Origin: CAVRIA01 sp963721115
Lineage (GTDB): Bacteria > Desulfobacterota > Binatia > HRBIN30 > CADEER01
Assembly: GCA_963721115.1 (NCBI GenBank)
Contig: CAVRIA010000008.1
Coordinates: forward strand, 434,001-498,000
Reading direction: 5' to 3'
DNA: 64,000 nucleotides
Shown piece after piece: positions 54,480-62,894 of the stretch (position 1 is the first letter of the stretch; every line of letters begins with the position of its first letter). Both the position numbers and the translations under genes were made by a program. The notes beneath the pieces are model-generated. The model saw only the letters and a program-made list of their open reading frames with translations. It was not told the origin of the DNA and did not search any database.

Positions 54480-54712
54480 TCAGTGATGAAAGGGCAGGTT
54501 GTTACGTTGTTAGGCTGTTGGTTGTTGGGTCTTGGGTCTTGATCAAACTCCAAGGTCTCGACCTTTCGAAGAGGCGGGAAAGGGCAGGTTGTTGGGTTGT
54601 TGAGCTGTTGGTTGTTGGGGTTGGAAATCAGAACCGAAGGTCTCGACCGTTCGAAGAGGCGGGAGAGCGAGATCGGCAGAGAGTGGCGCGGTGGTGAAGC
54701 CGTGCGCGAGGC
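54480..54712 (-). repeat. Long hairpin-rich repeat, locus 3 (partial, inverted)
   Basis: This is the reverse complement of the distal part of the 700-base unit: the minus strand carries GCCTCGCGCACGGCTTCACC, CCACTCTCTGCCGATCTCGC and CCGCCTCTTCGAA in the same order as the other loci. Two octamer blocks (GGTTGTTGGGTTGTTGAGC type) interrupt it at 54495-54530 and 54585-54620. It lies between divergent genes. The rest of the gap 54424-54802 shows nothing else. Confidence 0.75.
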
Positions 54713-54802
54713 TGACGCCCGCCCGGTCCCGCCAACGCCTTCAGAGCCGATTCCTACTGGACGAACGACGGCACGTGAAATAGAAGCGCGGCCAGCCCCG
54801 TC

Positions 54803-55594
54803 ATGGAACTTCCCCCCGCAGCATCGGAGACCCTCTCGACCACCGCGCCCCGGCGCGACGAGATCACGCTCGATCGCCTGGCCGGCGATTGGTGGATCCA
54901 TCAGCTGCGATACGGCCACCGCTACGCGAGCGACGACGTCCTGACGGCGTGGGCGGCGGTCTCGAGCGGTCCGACCGCACAGCGGGTGCTCGATCTCGGC
55001 GCGGGCGTCGGCGCGGTCGGCCTGCTGGCGCTGCTCCGCCTCGAGGCGACGGCGCGCCTGACCGCCGTCGAGGTACAGGAGGTCAGTGTCGGGCTGCTGC
55101 GCCGGACCCTGTCGCACAACGGCATCCAGGACCGAGTTTCGATTCGACACGTCGATCTGCGCGACGCTGCCGCCCTACCGGAGGGCGCGCTCTTCGATCT
55201 GATCACCGCCAACCCTCCCTATCTACCGGCGGCGCGGTCGTCGCGCTCTCCCCATCCCCAGCGCGCCGCCGCGCGGCTCGAGCTGCACGGCGACGTCTTC
55301 GACTACTGCCGGGTGGCGGCCCGTCACCTGGCTCGCTGCGGGCGCTTCTGCTTCTGCCACCGCGACGGCGACGAGCGTCCGGAGCAGGCCGTGCCACGCG
55401 CCGGGCTCGCCCTGCTGAGCCGTCGGGGGATCGTCTTTCGCGAGGGAAGATCGCCGTCGATCGCGCTGTTCGTCTGCGCGAGGCAGGGCGAGGCTCGCCG
55501 CGCCGACGCGCCGGCGCTCGTCCTACGCGATCGGGACGGGCGGCGCACGGACGAGTACCGCGCGGTGCGCCGGGCGATGTGGATCGAAGCGTGA
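54803..55594 (+). CDS. N6-adenine-type methyltransferase (TrmN6/YfiC-like)
   Basis: A 263-aa class I methyltransferase. The SAM-binding glycine motif is VLDLGAGVGAVGLLAL near residue 54, and the catalytic motif IV is NPPY near 137 in LITANPPYLPA. An NPPY motif with this domain order matches TrmN6, which methylates A37 of tRNA1(Val), and its relatives. The N-terminus (RRDEITLDRLAGDWWIHQLRYGHRYASDDVL) fits the same group. It ends in a GTGA overlap with the next gene. The RNA target is inferred from the family only. Confidence 0.82.
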   Translation: MELPPAASETLSTTAPRRDEITLDRLAGDWWIHQLRYGHRYASDDVLTAWAAVSSGPTAQRVLDLGAGVGAVGLLALLRLEATARLTAVEVQEVSVGLLRRTLSHNGIQDRVSIRHVDLRDAAALPEGALFDLITANPPYLPAARSSRSPHPQRAAARLELHGDVFDYCRVAARHLARCGRFCFCHRDGDERPEQAVPRAGLALLSRRGIVFREGRSPSIALFVCARQGEARRADAPALVLRDRDGRRTDEYRAVRRAMWIEA

Positions 55595-56214
55595 GCGGGC
55601 GCGACTTTGGCCACGAGCTGCGCCACGACCGCTGCTGGGATCGCCGCACGCAAGAGGTCTACGAGCGCTGCGGCGAGCCGCTCGACGATTGCATCCTGCA
55701 GAACCGCGCGGAGCTGATCGCCCTGTGCGAGTTCATCGAGGCGAGACGCGTTCGCAGCTACCTCGAGATCGGCATCTGGACGGGACGGCTTCTCTGCGCG
55801 CTGCAGCGCCTCTTCTCCTTCGACCGCGTGGCGGCCTGCGACGACGGCTACGCCCGCAGGCACGGCCTCTCCATCTCGCTGCCGCCCGAAGCGCGGTACT
55901 TCGAAGGCGACTCCGCGTCGGACGCGTTTCGGTGTTGGCGGGAGTCGCTGGGCTCCATCGACCTGGTCTTCATCGACGCCAACCACCACTACCGGGCGGT
56001 GCGCCGCGACTTCGAGATCAACCGGGGCTACCCGCATCGCTTCCTCGCCCTGCACGACGTCGCCGGCGGGACCAGCCACACGCGCGGCGTACGGCGCTTC
56101 TGGGACGAGGTGGACGAAGGCCAGAAGCTCATCCTCCTGCGCCCGCACCGCGAGATCGGCTCGGACCGCACGGCGATGGGCATCGGCATCTGGACAGCGA
56201 GCGAGGCTCTCTGA
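55591..56214 (+). CDS. Class I SAM-dependent methyltransferase-like protein
   Basis: A 207-aa protein starting with GTG at 55591, overlapping the TGA of the preceding methyltransferase. The fold elements are RSYLEIGIWTGRLLCALQRL (SAM motif I), IDLVFIDANHHYRAVRRDFE (motif IV region) and FLALHDVAGG. The IDANH-YxxVxxDxE string is characteristic of Methyltransf_24 and cephalosporin-hydroxylase-type proteins. The substrate is unknown. Coupling to the upstream gene suggests a shared task. Confidence 0.75.
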   Translation: MSGRDFGHELRHDRCWDRRTQEVYERCGEPLDDCILQNRAELIALCEFIEARRVRSYLEIGIWTGRLLCALQRLFSFDRVAACDDGYARRHGLSISLPPEARYFEGDSASDAFRCWRESLGSIDLVFIDANHHYRAVRRDFEINRGYPHRFLALHDVAGGTSHTRGVRRFWDEVDEGQKLILLRPHREIGSDRTAMGIGIWTASEAL

Positions 56215-56300
56215 TCTCTGCGCTTGCTGGAAGCCTCCTCCGCCTCGCCTCGCTCTACCGGTCACCGGTCTTTGCCCAACAATCCGCCCAGCCGCCCCGC

Positions 56301-56369
56301 CAGGTTGTTGGTTGTTGAGCTTTTGGTTGTTGGAGCCTCAAGAACGAACAACCAACAACCCAACAACCT
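56301..56369. repeat. GTTGTTGG octamer inverted repeat
   Basis: GGTTGTTGGTTGTTGAGC on the left and CAACCAACAACCCAACAACC on the right can pair around a loop of about 20 bases (GGAGCCTCAAGAACG). The design is the same as at 8520-8607. It lies within the otherwise empty gap 56215-56593. Confidence 0.75.
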
Positions 56370-56593
56370 TCGGCCGCCGCACCGACAGCTCGAATGAATG
56401 GACAAGGCCCGGTCACGCCCCTCTTCCACACTCCAACATTGGAGCACATTTTCAGAACTCGGAGCGCGCACGCGGCTCGACTCCCGGAAAGCGCATGAGG
56501 CCCCGTGGATGAGCCGATGGCACTGCCAATGCTGCACTGTTCCTCCGTTCCCGGTCGTGTCCGCCCGGAAACGGCGGATCGTTGGATCGGCTC

Positions 56594-58265
56594 ATGTTCA
56601 ACCGCAGAGATCAGGCGCGCCGGCAGCCGTTCGGAGCCGCACGGCATTGCGCAGGAGGCGCCGGAATCCGTTGTCTGGTCTTGGCGTTGCTCGGTGCAGC
56701 GGCGCTGGCGGCGCCGGCTGGGGCGCAGCCGTCGAGCCGCTCGACGGCGTGCTTCGTCTCGCTGAACGATCCGGACGAGACGGCGGTGTTCAAATCGACC
56801 CTCGATCCAGCAGCGCTTCGCGTTCGTCGACATTCGAGCCGCCAGCCCGTCACCGCAGCCGGGCGCATCCAGAGCCGCTGGGACGTCCTGGCTCGCCGAC
56901 GCGTGCACACCGCGGACGTCCTGCGATCTGCTGGTCTTCTCGGGCGAGTTCGCCGGGCGCTTCTTCGGCAAAGACGGTCCGTCGCTGAGCCTCCAGCAGA
57001 TGGAGGAGGCGTCCTGTCAGGCGCGTTGCGCGGGCCTGTTCCGGCGGCCGCGAGAGGTGTTCCTGCTGGCGTGCAACACGCTGGCGACCAAGAACGAGGA
57101 CAGCCGCAGCCCCGAGCAGTACCTGCGCGTGCTTCTCGACCACGGCTTCGATCGGGCCGCGGCGGAGCGCGTCGTGCAGATTCGCTACGGGCCTCTCGGG
57201 CCGAGCTTTCGCGAGTCGCTGCGCCGGATCTTCGCCGGGGTCCCGAGAATCTACGGCTTCTCGTCGGTCGCCCCACGCGGGGAGTACTCCGCGGCGATGC
57301 TGGCGCGCTATTTCCGCTCCACCGGCAACTACACCGAAACCCTGCGGCACGCGGGGCACGACACGACCCGAAACCGCGCTCTGTTCGCCGCCTTCGGGGG
57401 CACGTCACTCTCCCAGGTGACCGGGCTCACGCCCGAGGAGAGCGGCGAGATCGACCGCAGGCACATCTGCGCGCTCTACGACGAATCCATTCCGCTCGTC
57501 GAACGCCTGCGCATCGCCTACGGACTATTGCTGCGCCAGGACGCTCTCACCTTCGCACCGACGCTGCAGGTGCTGCTGTCGCGGCACCCGCCCGAAAGCC
57601 TTTCCCCGAGCGAGGCGTCCGTGCTGGCGGAGATCGAGAACCTGGACGGTGCGCGCCGCCAGGTCATGCAGCTCGTCAGGAGCCTCAACGTGTCGGCGCT
57701 GCAGCTCGAGCTGGCGCACTTCGCCGTCCTGGTGGGCTGGCTTCACCGCGCCGAGTTTCACGCCATCGCGGCCGACGGAGCGGCAAAGCTTCTGCGCGAG
57801 CCGTTGACCAGCGAGGTCGTCGACATCATGTGCGAGATCACGAAGCACGAGTCGCTCAGCGACGACTTCGGCGTCGGGGACATCCCGCCGCTCCTCTATC
57901 GCGATGCGGAAGGACTCCGCCTGCTGTCGTGCCTGGCGCCGTCCGACCCCCGCATCGTCCCCCGCGTCGTGTCCGCGCTCGCCACTGCGGACCCCGCCAT
58001 CCGCGAATGGGCCGCACACACGCTGACTCGATTGTTGCCGCGCGACGCGGCCGTGCTCGAGCAGCTCGTGCCGTACCTGCGCGATCCATCGCCGGCCGTC
58101 TCGGACAGGATCCGTTGGCTGTTCCAGGTGGTGCCGCTCGGGCCGCCGGCCCTGGAGCAATCGATCCGGGCGATCGATCCGGCGCTGTTTCGCATATCGC
58201 TCCGAGCGATTCACTCGAGTGGCGACGGCGGGCGGGAGGGGCGCGCGCTAGCGCCGCGGGGTTGA
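56594..58265 (+). pseudogene. Exported protein with HEAT-like C-terminus, one frameshift
   Basis: Not assigned to a known family. The N-terminus has a signal peptide (IRCLVLALLGAAALAAPAGAQ), then STACFVSLNDPDETAVFKSTLD. At about 56811-56822 the frame shifts by one base. The continuation (FAFVDIRAASPSPQPG, ACTPRTSCDLLVFSGEFAGRFFG, then CQARCAGLF and LLACNTLATKNEDSRSPEQYLRVLLDHG) runs to 58265. The last 150 residues are short helical pairs (PRIVPRVVSALATADPAIREWAAHTLTRLLP) like HEAT repeats. Five or more cysteines suggest disulfides. With the frame corrected it is about 556 aa. Confidence 0.65.
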
Positions 58266-58297
58266 TCGGAGCGGGCACGCTCGGGTATCGACGCCGC

Positions 58298-59005
58298 ATG
58301 GGCAGCGGTCGTCGTTGGTGGGCAGGGATCGGCGTCGCGGTTGCGGCCGCCGCCGTAGTCGTGTGGTTTGCGGTCGGGCGGCGCGCGCCCGAGCCGCGCA
58401 GGGCCGGCGTTCCCGGCTTCGATCGAGAGCGGGCGAGCCAGGGGGCGCACGCCGCGACCACGCCGCGCGGCAACGCCTTGTCCGAGCCCGAGCCACCCGC
58501 CGCCGAAGGAAACGATGAGGCGAGCGCCTCCGGGCTCGACAGCGATGCCATCGCCGCCGCGTGGGACACCGTCGACCTCGATGCGGTCCGCGAGGCGATG
58601 CCCGACAATCTCTACTGGAAGCTCTCGGCGCCGACCAAGGACACGCACGTGATCGAGGAACGCGAGGCGGAGCGCGCGCGGTGGAACGTCGAGTACGGCA
58701 AGGTCCTCTCCGGCACGGCGACCGATGAAGAGATCCGCGCCTACTTCGACGAACGCGCCCGGCTGTCGGGAGATTACATCGAGTTCACCACGTATCTTCT
58801 CGATCACTACGAGGACACGCTGCCCGAGCGCGACGTCGGGCTGCTGAAGCTGTCGCGGCGGCTCCACCAGGCGCGCCTCGAGGAGATCCCGCGCAAGATC
58901 GAGGAGGCGTTCGAGCGCAAGCGCGCGCAGGACGCGGCGCGCGAAGCCTGGCGCAAGGATCAGGAGAGATTCCGCGACGTCGAGCACCCCGCCGCCGGCG
59001 AGTGA
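58298..59005 (+). CDS. Membrane-anchored protein with charged helical domain, unknown function
   Basis: A 235-aa protein, not recognised. The N-terminal anchor is WWAGIGVAVAAAAVVVWFAVG (about 7-27). A Pro/Ala/Glu-rich linker follows to about residue 80, then a helical, charged domain (WKLSAPTKDTHVIEEREAERARWNVEYGKVL, then DEEIRAYFDERARLSGDYIEFTTYLLDHY). It ends with a long Arg/Glu helix. It begins 32 bases after the exported HEAT-like gene and is probably in an operon with it. The topology is one span with the domain likely in the periplasm. Confidence 0.65.
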   Translation: MGSGRRWWAGIGVAVAAAAVVVWFAVGRRAPEPRRAGVPGFDRERASQGAHAATTPRGNALSEPEPPAAEGNDEASASGLDSDAIAAAWDTVDLDAVREAMPDNLYWKLSAPTKDTHVIEEREAERARWNVEYGKVLSGTATDEEIRAYFDERARLSGDYIEFTTYLLDHYEDTLPERDVGLLKLSRRLHQARLEEIPRKIEEAFERKRAQDAAREAWRKDQERFRDVEHPAAGE

Positions 59006-59154
59006 AAAGCGGGGAAAGGTCCGCCGGGTCGAGGTTTCGCCTTGACCCGACGCAGAAGCTCGTGTTATCCGCTCCGCGCAACCTGGTAATACTCATCCGA
59101 CCGAACGGTGCGGTGCCGTTCGGCGGTCAACGCAACCAAAAAGGGGGGGAGCGT

Positions 59155-60474
59155 ATGAGCAACACCAGCAAGCGCCTCGGCGCATGGGCCATCGCCGTAC
59201 TGGCGACTCTGCTGCCGGTTCGATCGGCGTCGGCTATCGGCATCGAGGACGTCGTCGACGGCGGCAACAACTATGCGTGGCAGCTCGTCGAGCTGCCGGG
59301 GACCATCTGCAGCGACGGTTCCCAGTACCGGTTCTGGTACTACGATTCGCCGACCTCGAACAGCATGGTCATCTCGTTCGAGGGGGGCGGCGCGTGCTGG
59401 GACTATCCGACGTGCAGCGGGCAGGCGGGAGCTCTCGGAGCGGCGCACCCGAACGGCATCCCCGTCGACTACATCCACGAGTTCGAGCCGACGTACGTGT
59501 CGCCGCTCGTGAACGGCGCCGATCCCGGCATTCCGTTGTTTCGCTCCAAGACGAACATCGCGACCAACGGCTTCGACGTCGTCTACATGCCCTACTGCAC
59601 CGGCGACGTCCACGTCGGCAACCGCGTCGTGACCTACACCGATCCGACCGGCCAGAACCCGCCGATCGTGTTCCGCCACAACGGTTACAACAACGCCGTC
59701 GCGGCGCTGAACTTTCTCCACACGCGTTTCCCGAGCATCAACAAGCTGGTGGTCACCGGCTTCAGCGCCGGCGGCGTGGCGAGCAGCGCTATCTTCTACC
59801 AGGCGCGGCGCACGCTGGTGCCGTCCCGGGCTTACCTGCTGAACGACTCGGGCCCGATCTTTCCGGCGCCGAACGCCACCTACAACTCGCGGCCGCTGCA
59901 CGACCTGATCAAGGAGCAGTGGAACCTGCAGTCGCTCTACGACCAGCTCCCCGCGTCGTTCAACCCGAACGACTTCGGCAGCATGAACGCCATGGTGGCG
60001 ACGGAGTTCCCGAACGATCGCATGGCGTACACCGGGTACTCGAGCGACTACAATTTCTCCCGCTTCTCGTACGAGCGCTTCTACCCCGGCATCACCAAGA
60101 GCGGCGTGCTGCAGAAGTGGCGCCAGGATCAGGCGAACCTGATCAACCAGATCAAGAACTATTCGAACTACAGCTATCACGTGCCGTGGGAGCGTCCGAT
60201 CAACGACAGCCACTGCGTGTCGATCATCACGTTCATCGGCAGCCACGCCTGTCCGACCATGCGCAAGAAGAAGTGGTACGAGGTGTTCGAATGGCCGTGG
60301 ACGCAGTCCTGGAAGTGCCCGAGCGGCATGATGCCCTTCGATACCTTCCTGACGCGGTTCATCACCAACAGCCAGCAGACGCGGACCATCGAGCCGGAGA
60401 ACTATTACAACGACGAGGATCCGGGCATGCAGATCGTCGCGCCGTTGATCAACGACGCGATTGCGGGCGGCTGA
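59155..60474 (+). CDS. Secreted pectinacetylesterase/Notum-family hydrolase
   Basis: A 439-aa alpha/beta hydrolase with a signal peptide (WAIAVLATLLPVRSASA, residues 10-27). The oxyanion region is VISFEGGGACWDYPTCS, the nucleophile elbow is VTGFSAGGVAS (Ser), and the Asp region is YLLNDSGPIF. A candidate acid-base His is in INDSHCVS. This matches the plant pectinacetylesterase/Notum family, which removes O-acetyl or O-acyl groups. The bacterial substrates are unknown. AAGGGGGGGAGCG precedes the ATG. The base composition is lower in GC than its neighbours, which hints at acquisition. Confidence 0.85.
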   Translation: MSNTSKRLGAWAIAVLATLLPVRSASAIGIEDVVDGGNNYAWQLVELPGTICSDGSQYRFWYYDSPTSNSMVISFEGGGACWDYPTCSGQAGALGAAHPNGIPVDYIHEFEPTYVSPLVNGADPGIPLFRSKTNIATNGFDVVYMPYCTGDVHVGNRVVTYTDPTGQNPPIVFRHNGYNNAVAALNFLHTRFPSINKLVVTGFSAGGVASSAIFYQARRTLVPSRAYLLNDSGPIFPAPNATYNSRPLHDLIKEQWNLQSLYDQLPASFNPNDFGSMNAMVATEFPNDRMAYTGYSSDYNFSRFSYERFYPGITKSGVLQKWRQDQANLINQIKNYSNYSYHVPWERPINDSHCVSIITFIGSHACPTMRKKKWYEVFEWPWTQSWKCPSGMMPFDTFLTRFITNSQQTRTIEPENYYNDEDPGMQIVAPLINDAIAGG

Positions 60475-60571
60475 GCACGATCTGTTCGAGAACGAACGCG
60501 AACGGTTCGGCCGGGGGCGCGCCGCGCGCCCCCGGCCACCTCGGCGTCCGACCGTCGCGAACGGGAGGGCG

Positions 60572-61357
60572 ATGTCTTCCCCGCTGAGCCGCGGCGCGCG
60601 CGGCCTCGTTTTCGTCCTGGTGCTCGCGGCCGCCTGTGACGCGGGGTCGACGCCGCCACCGCCCGCCGCGAAGGCGTCCCCCTCGCCGGCCGCGAAGCCT
60701 TCTTCATCGCCGGCGACCAGCGCTCCGGCGGCGCAGCGCAACCTTCTGATGGGCACCGGCGAGCCGCGCAACCCGCAGCCGTTCACGCTCGAGCAGCGCC
60801 TGCTCGACGCCGTGCGGCGCAACGATCGCCCCACCATCGAGCGCGCCCTGGAACTCGGCGCGACGGTGGCCGCCGAGGACGACCTGCACCGATCCACGGT
60901 GCTCCTCGCGGTCCTCGACGCGCAAAGCCTCGAATTGGTGCGTTGGCTGCACGACAAGGGGGCAGCGCTCGACGAGCCGGACGTCAGCGGCCGCGCGGCC
61001 CTGAGCTTCGCTGCCGCCACCGGCCAGCTCGACGTGGTCCGCTACCTGGTCGACAACGGCGCCGAGATCGACCGCCGCGACGTCCAGCAGCGGACGCCGC
61101 TCTTCCACGCCGCGCTCGGCGGTCACCGCGACGTCGTCGCCTTGCTGCTCGATCACGGCGCCGACCCCAACGTGCGCGATCAGTTCGGCGACACGCCGCT
61201 GATCGTCGCCTGCGCCAAAGGGAACGGCGCGACCGCGGCGCTCCTGCTGGAGCGAGGCGCCGACCCCTCGTCGAAGGATCAGGAGGGGCGCACGGCCGCG
61301 CAGCGCGCGGCCCCGGGAACGGCGCCCTGTCTCGCTCCGCCGACGGCGGCGCCTTGA
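60572..61357 (+). CDS. Ankyrin-repeat lipoprotein
   Basis: A 261-aa protein. The N-terminal lipoprotein signal GLVFVLVLAAACDAGS has an AAAC lipobox. A Pro/Ser/Ala linker follows (to about residue 55), then five ankyrin repeats (about 75-245), such as DVSGRAALSFAAATGQLDVVRYLVDNGAEI, DVQQRTPLFHAALGGHRDVVALLLDHGADP and QFGDTPLIVACAKGNGATAALLLERGADP. It would be a periplasmic, lipid-anchored protein-binding scaffold. It lies 7 bases upstream of lnt, the enzyme that finishes lipoprotein acylation. Confidence 0.88.
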   Translation: MSSPLSRGARGLVFVLVLAAACDAGSTPPPPAAKASPSPAAKPSSSPATSAPAAQRNLLMGTGEPRNPQPFTLEQRLLDAVRRNDRPTIERALELGATVAAEDDLHRSTVLLAVLDAQSLELVRWLHDKGAALDEPDVSGRAALSFAAATGQLDVVRYLVDNGAEIDRRDVQQRTPLFHAALGGHRDVVALLLDHGADPNVRDQFGDTPLIVACAKGNGATAALLLERGADPSSKDQEGRTAAQRAAPGTAPCLAPPTAAP

Positions 61358-61364
61358 CGACGCC

Positions 61365-62879
61365 GTGACCGCGTCGGACGGTCGCTGGACGAGCTCGCGT
61401 CCTTTCGCCCTGGCCGCGGCCGGCGGGGTCCTGCACTTTCTCGGCTTCGTCGGCTTCGGCCTGTGGCCGCTGGCGCCGTTCTGCCTCGCCTTTCTCTGGC
61501 AGGGGCTCGAGGAGACGCGGGGCCGAATCGGGGCGGCGGCGCTGGCCGGCTTCACGTTCGGATGGGTCTCCTACGCCGGCGGCTACCTGTGGATCTGGCG
61601 CATCCTCGACGTGTTTCTGCACGGCGACGTTCTGCTGGGCGCGGCGGTCTGGCTCGCCGACTCCGCGTGGTTCGCGCTGCGCTACGCGCTCTACGCCGCG
61701 CTGTACGTCCTGCTGCGCCGCCGCGGCCGTTCGGTTGCGCTCGCCGCCGTGCCGCCGCTGGTCGTCGTCGAGTGGCTCTACCCGCTGTTGTTTCCGTACT
61801 ACTTCGGTCACGCGTTCGCCGGGCGGCGGGTGCTCGTCCAGATGTCCGACCTCGGCGGCCCGCTGCTGATGACCGCCTTCGCGGCCCTCCTCGGCCTGGC
61901 GGTCTTCGAGACGTGGCGCTGGATGCGCGGCGAGCGCCGGCCGCCGACGTCGACCTGGGGGGCCGCCGCCGTCGCCGTGGCGCTCGCCTGGCTGTACGGC
62001 ACGACGCGCATCGCGGCGGTCGACCGCGCCATGGCGGCGGCGCCGGCGCTGCGAGTCGGTATCGTGCAGGGAAACCTCGGCGTGCAGGAAAAGGGGAGGG
62101 ATGCGGAGCGCGACCACCGCCGCTACCTGGAGCAGACGCGCCGCCTCCTGTCGGAGGGCGACATCGACCTCATCGTATGGCCGGAAACCGTCTACACGCG
62201 CGGCCTGCGCGGTCCGCTGCCGATCTCGGGCGAGCTCATCCGCCGCGACCTGCGGGCGCCGCTGCTGTTCGGCGGCGCCTTCGTCGGCACCGGCACGGGA
62301 CGCCGTCTGGTCTACAACTCCGCCCTGCTGATCGATGCCGACGGCGTGATCCGCGAGGCGTACGAGAAGAACCTCCTCATCCCGTTCACGGAGTACGTGC
62401 CCTTCGCCAGCCTCGTGCCGTCGATCGGCGACCGCTTCCCGGTCGCCTCCCATTTCTCCGCCGCGACCGACGCCTCTGCGCTCTCGCTCGGCCCTTGGCG
62501 CATCGCCACGCCGATCTGCTACGAGGCCGTGCGGCCTGCCTTCGTGCGCCGGATGGTCCGCGAGGGAAGGGCCAATCTGATCGTCACGCTCGCCAACGAC
62601 GCCTGGTTCGGCGACTCGCAGGGGCCGTGGCTGCATCTGGCCATGGCGGAGCTCAGAGCCGTCGAGCACCGCCGCTACCTGGTGCGCGCCACGAACAGCG
62701 GCGTCAGCGCCATCGTCGACCCCACCGGCCGCGAGGTGGCGCGGACCGGTCTCCTGACGCGCGAGAACCTGCGCGCCGAGGTCCGGATGCTGGACCAGAC
62801 GACGCCGTACACCCGCTATGGCGACTGGATCGGCTGGCTCGCCGCCGCCGCGATCCTGGTGACATTGCGGCGGCGGTAA
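61365..62879 (+). CDS. lnt: Apolipoprotein N-acyltransferase
   Basis: A 504-aa inner-membrane enzyme that adds the third acyl chain to lipoproteins. It has six or so membrane helices in residues 10-215 and a nitrilase-like periplasmic domain from about 228. The catalytic triad is E274 in VWPETVYTRG, K335 in YEKNLLIPFTEYVPF and C385 in PICYEAV. The start is a GTG at 61365. One more membrane span closes the protein (DWIGWLAAAAILVTL). Presence of Lnt supports a diderm cell envelope and triacylated lipoproteins. Confidence 0.95.
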   Translation: MTASDGRWTSSRPFALAAAGGVLHFLGFVGFGLWPLAPFCLAFLWQGLEETRGRIGAAALAGFTFGWVSYAGGYLWIWRILDVFLHGDVLLGAAVWLADSAWFALRYALYAALYVLLRRRGRSVALAAVPPLVVVEWLYPLLFPYYFGHAFAGRRVLVQMSDLGGPLLMTAFAALLGLAVFETWRWMRGERRPPTSTWGAAAVAVALAWLYGTTRIAAVDRAMAAAPALRVGIVQGNLGVQEKGRDAERDHRRYLEQTRRLLSEGDIDLIVWPETVYTRGLRGPLPISGELIRRDLRAPLLFGGAFVGTGTGRRLVYNSALLIDADGVIREAYEKNLLIPFTEYVPFASLVPSIGDRFPVASHFSAATDASALSLGPWRIATPICYEAVRPAFVRRMVREGRANLIVTLANDAWFGDSQGPWLHLAMAELRAVEHRRYLVRATNSGVSAIVDPTGREVARTGLLTRENLRAEVRMLDQTTPYTRYGDWIGWLAAAAILVTLRRR

Positions 62880-62894
62880 CGCGCCACGGTGCCG

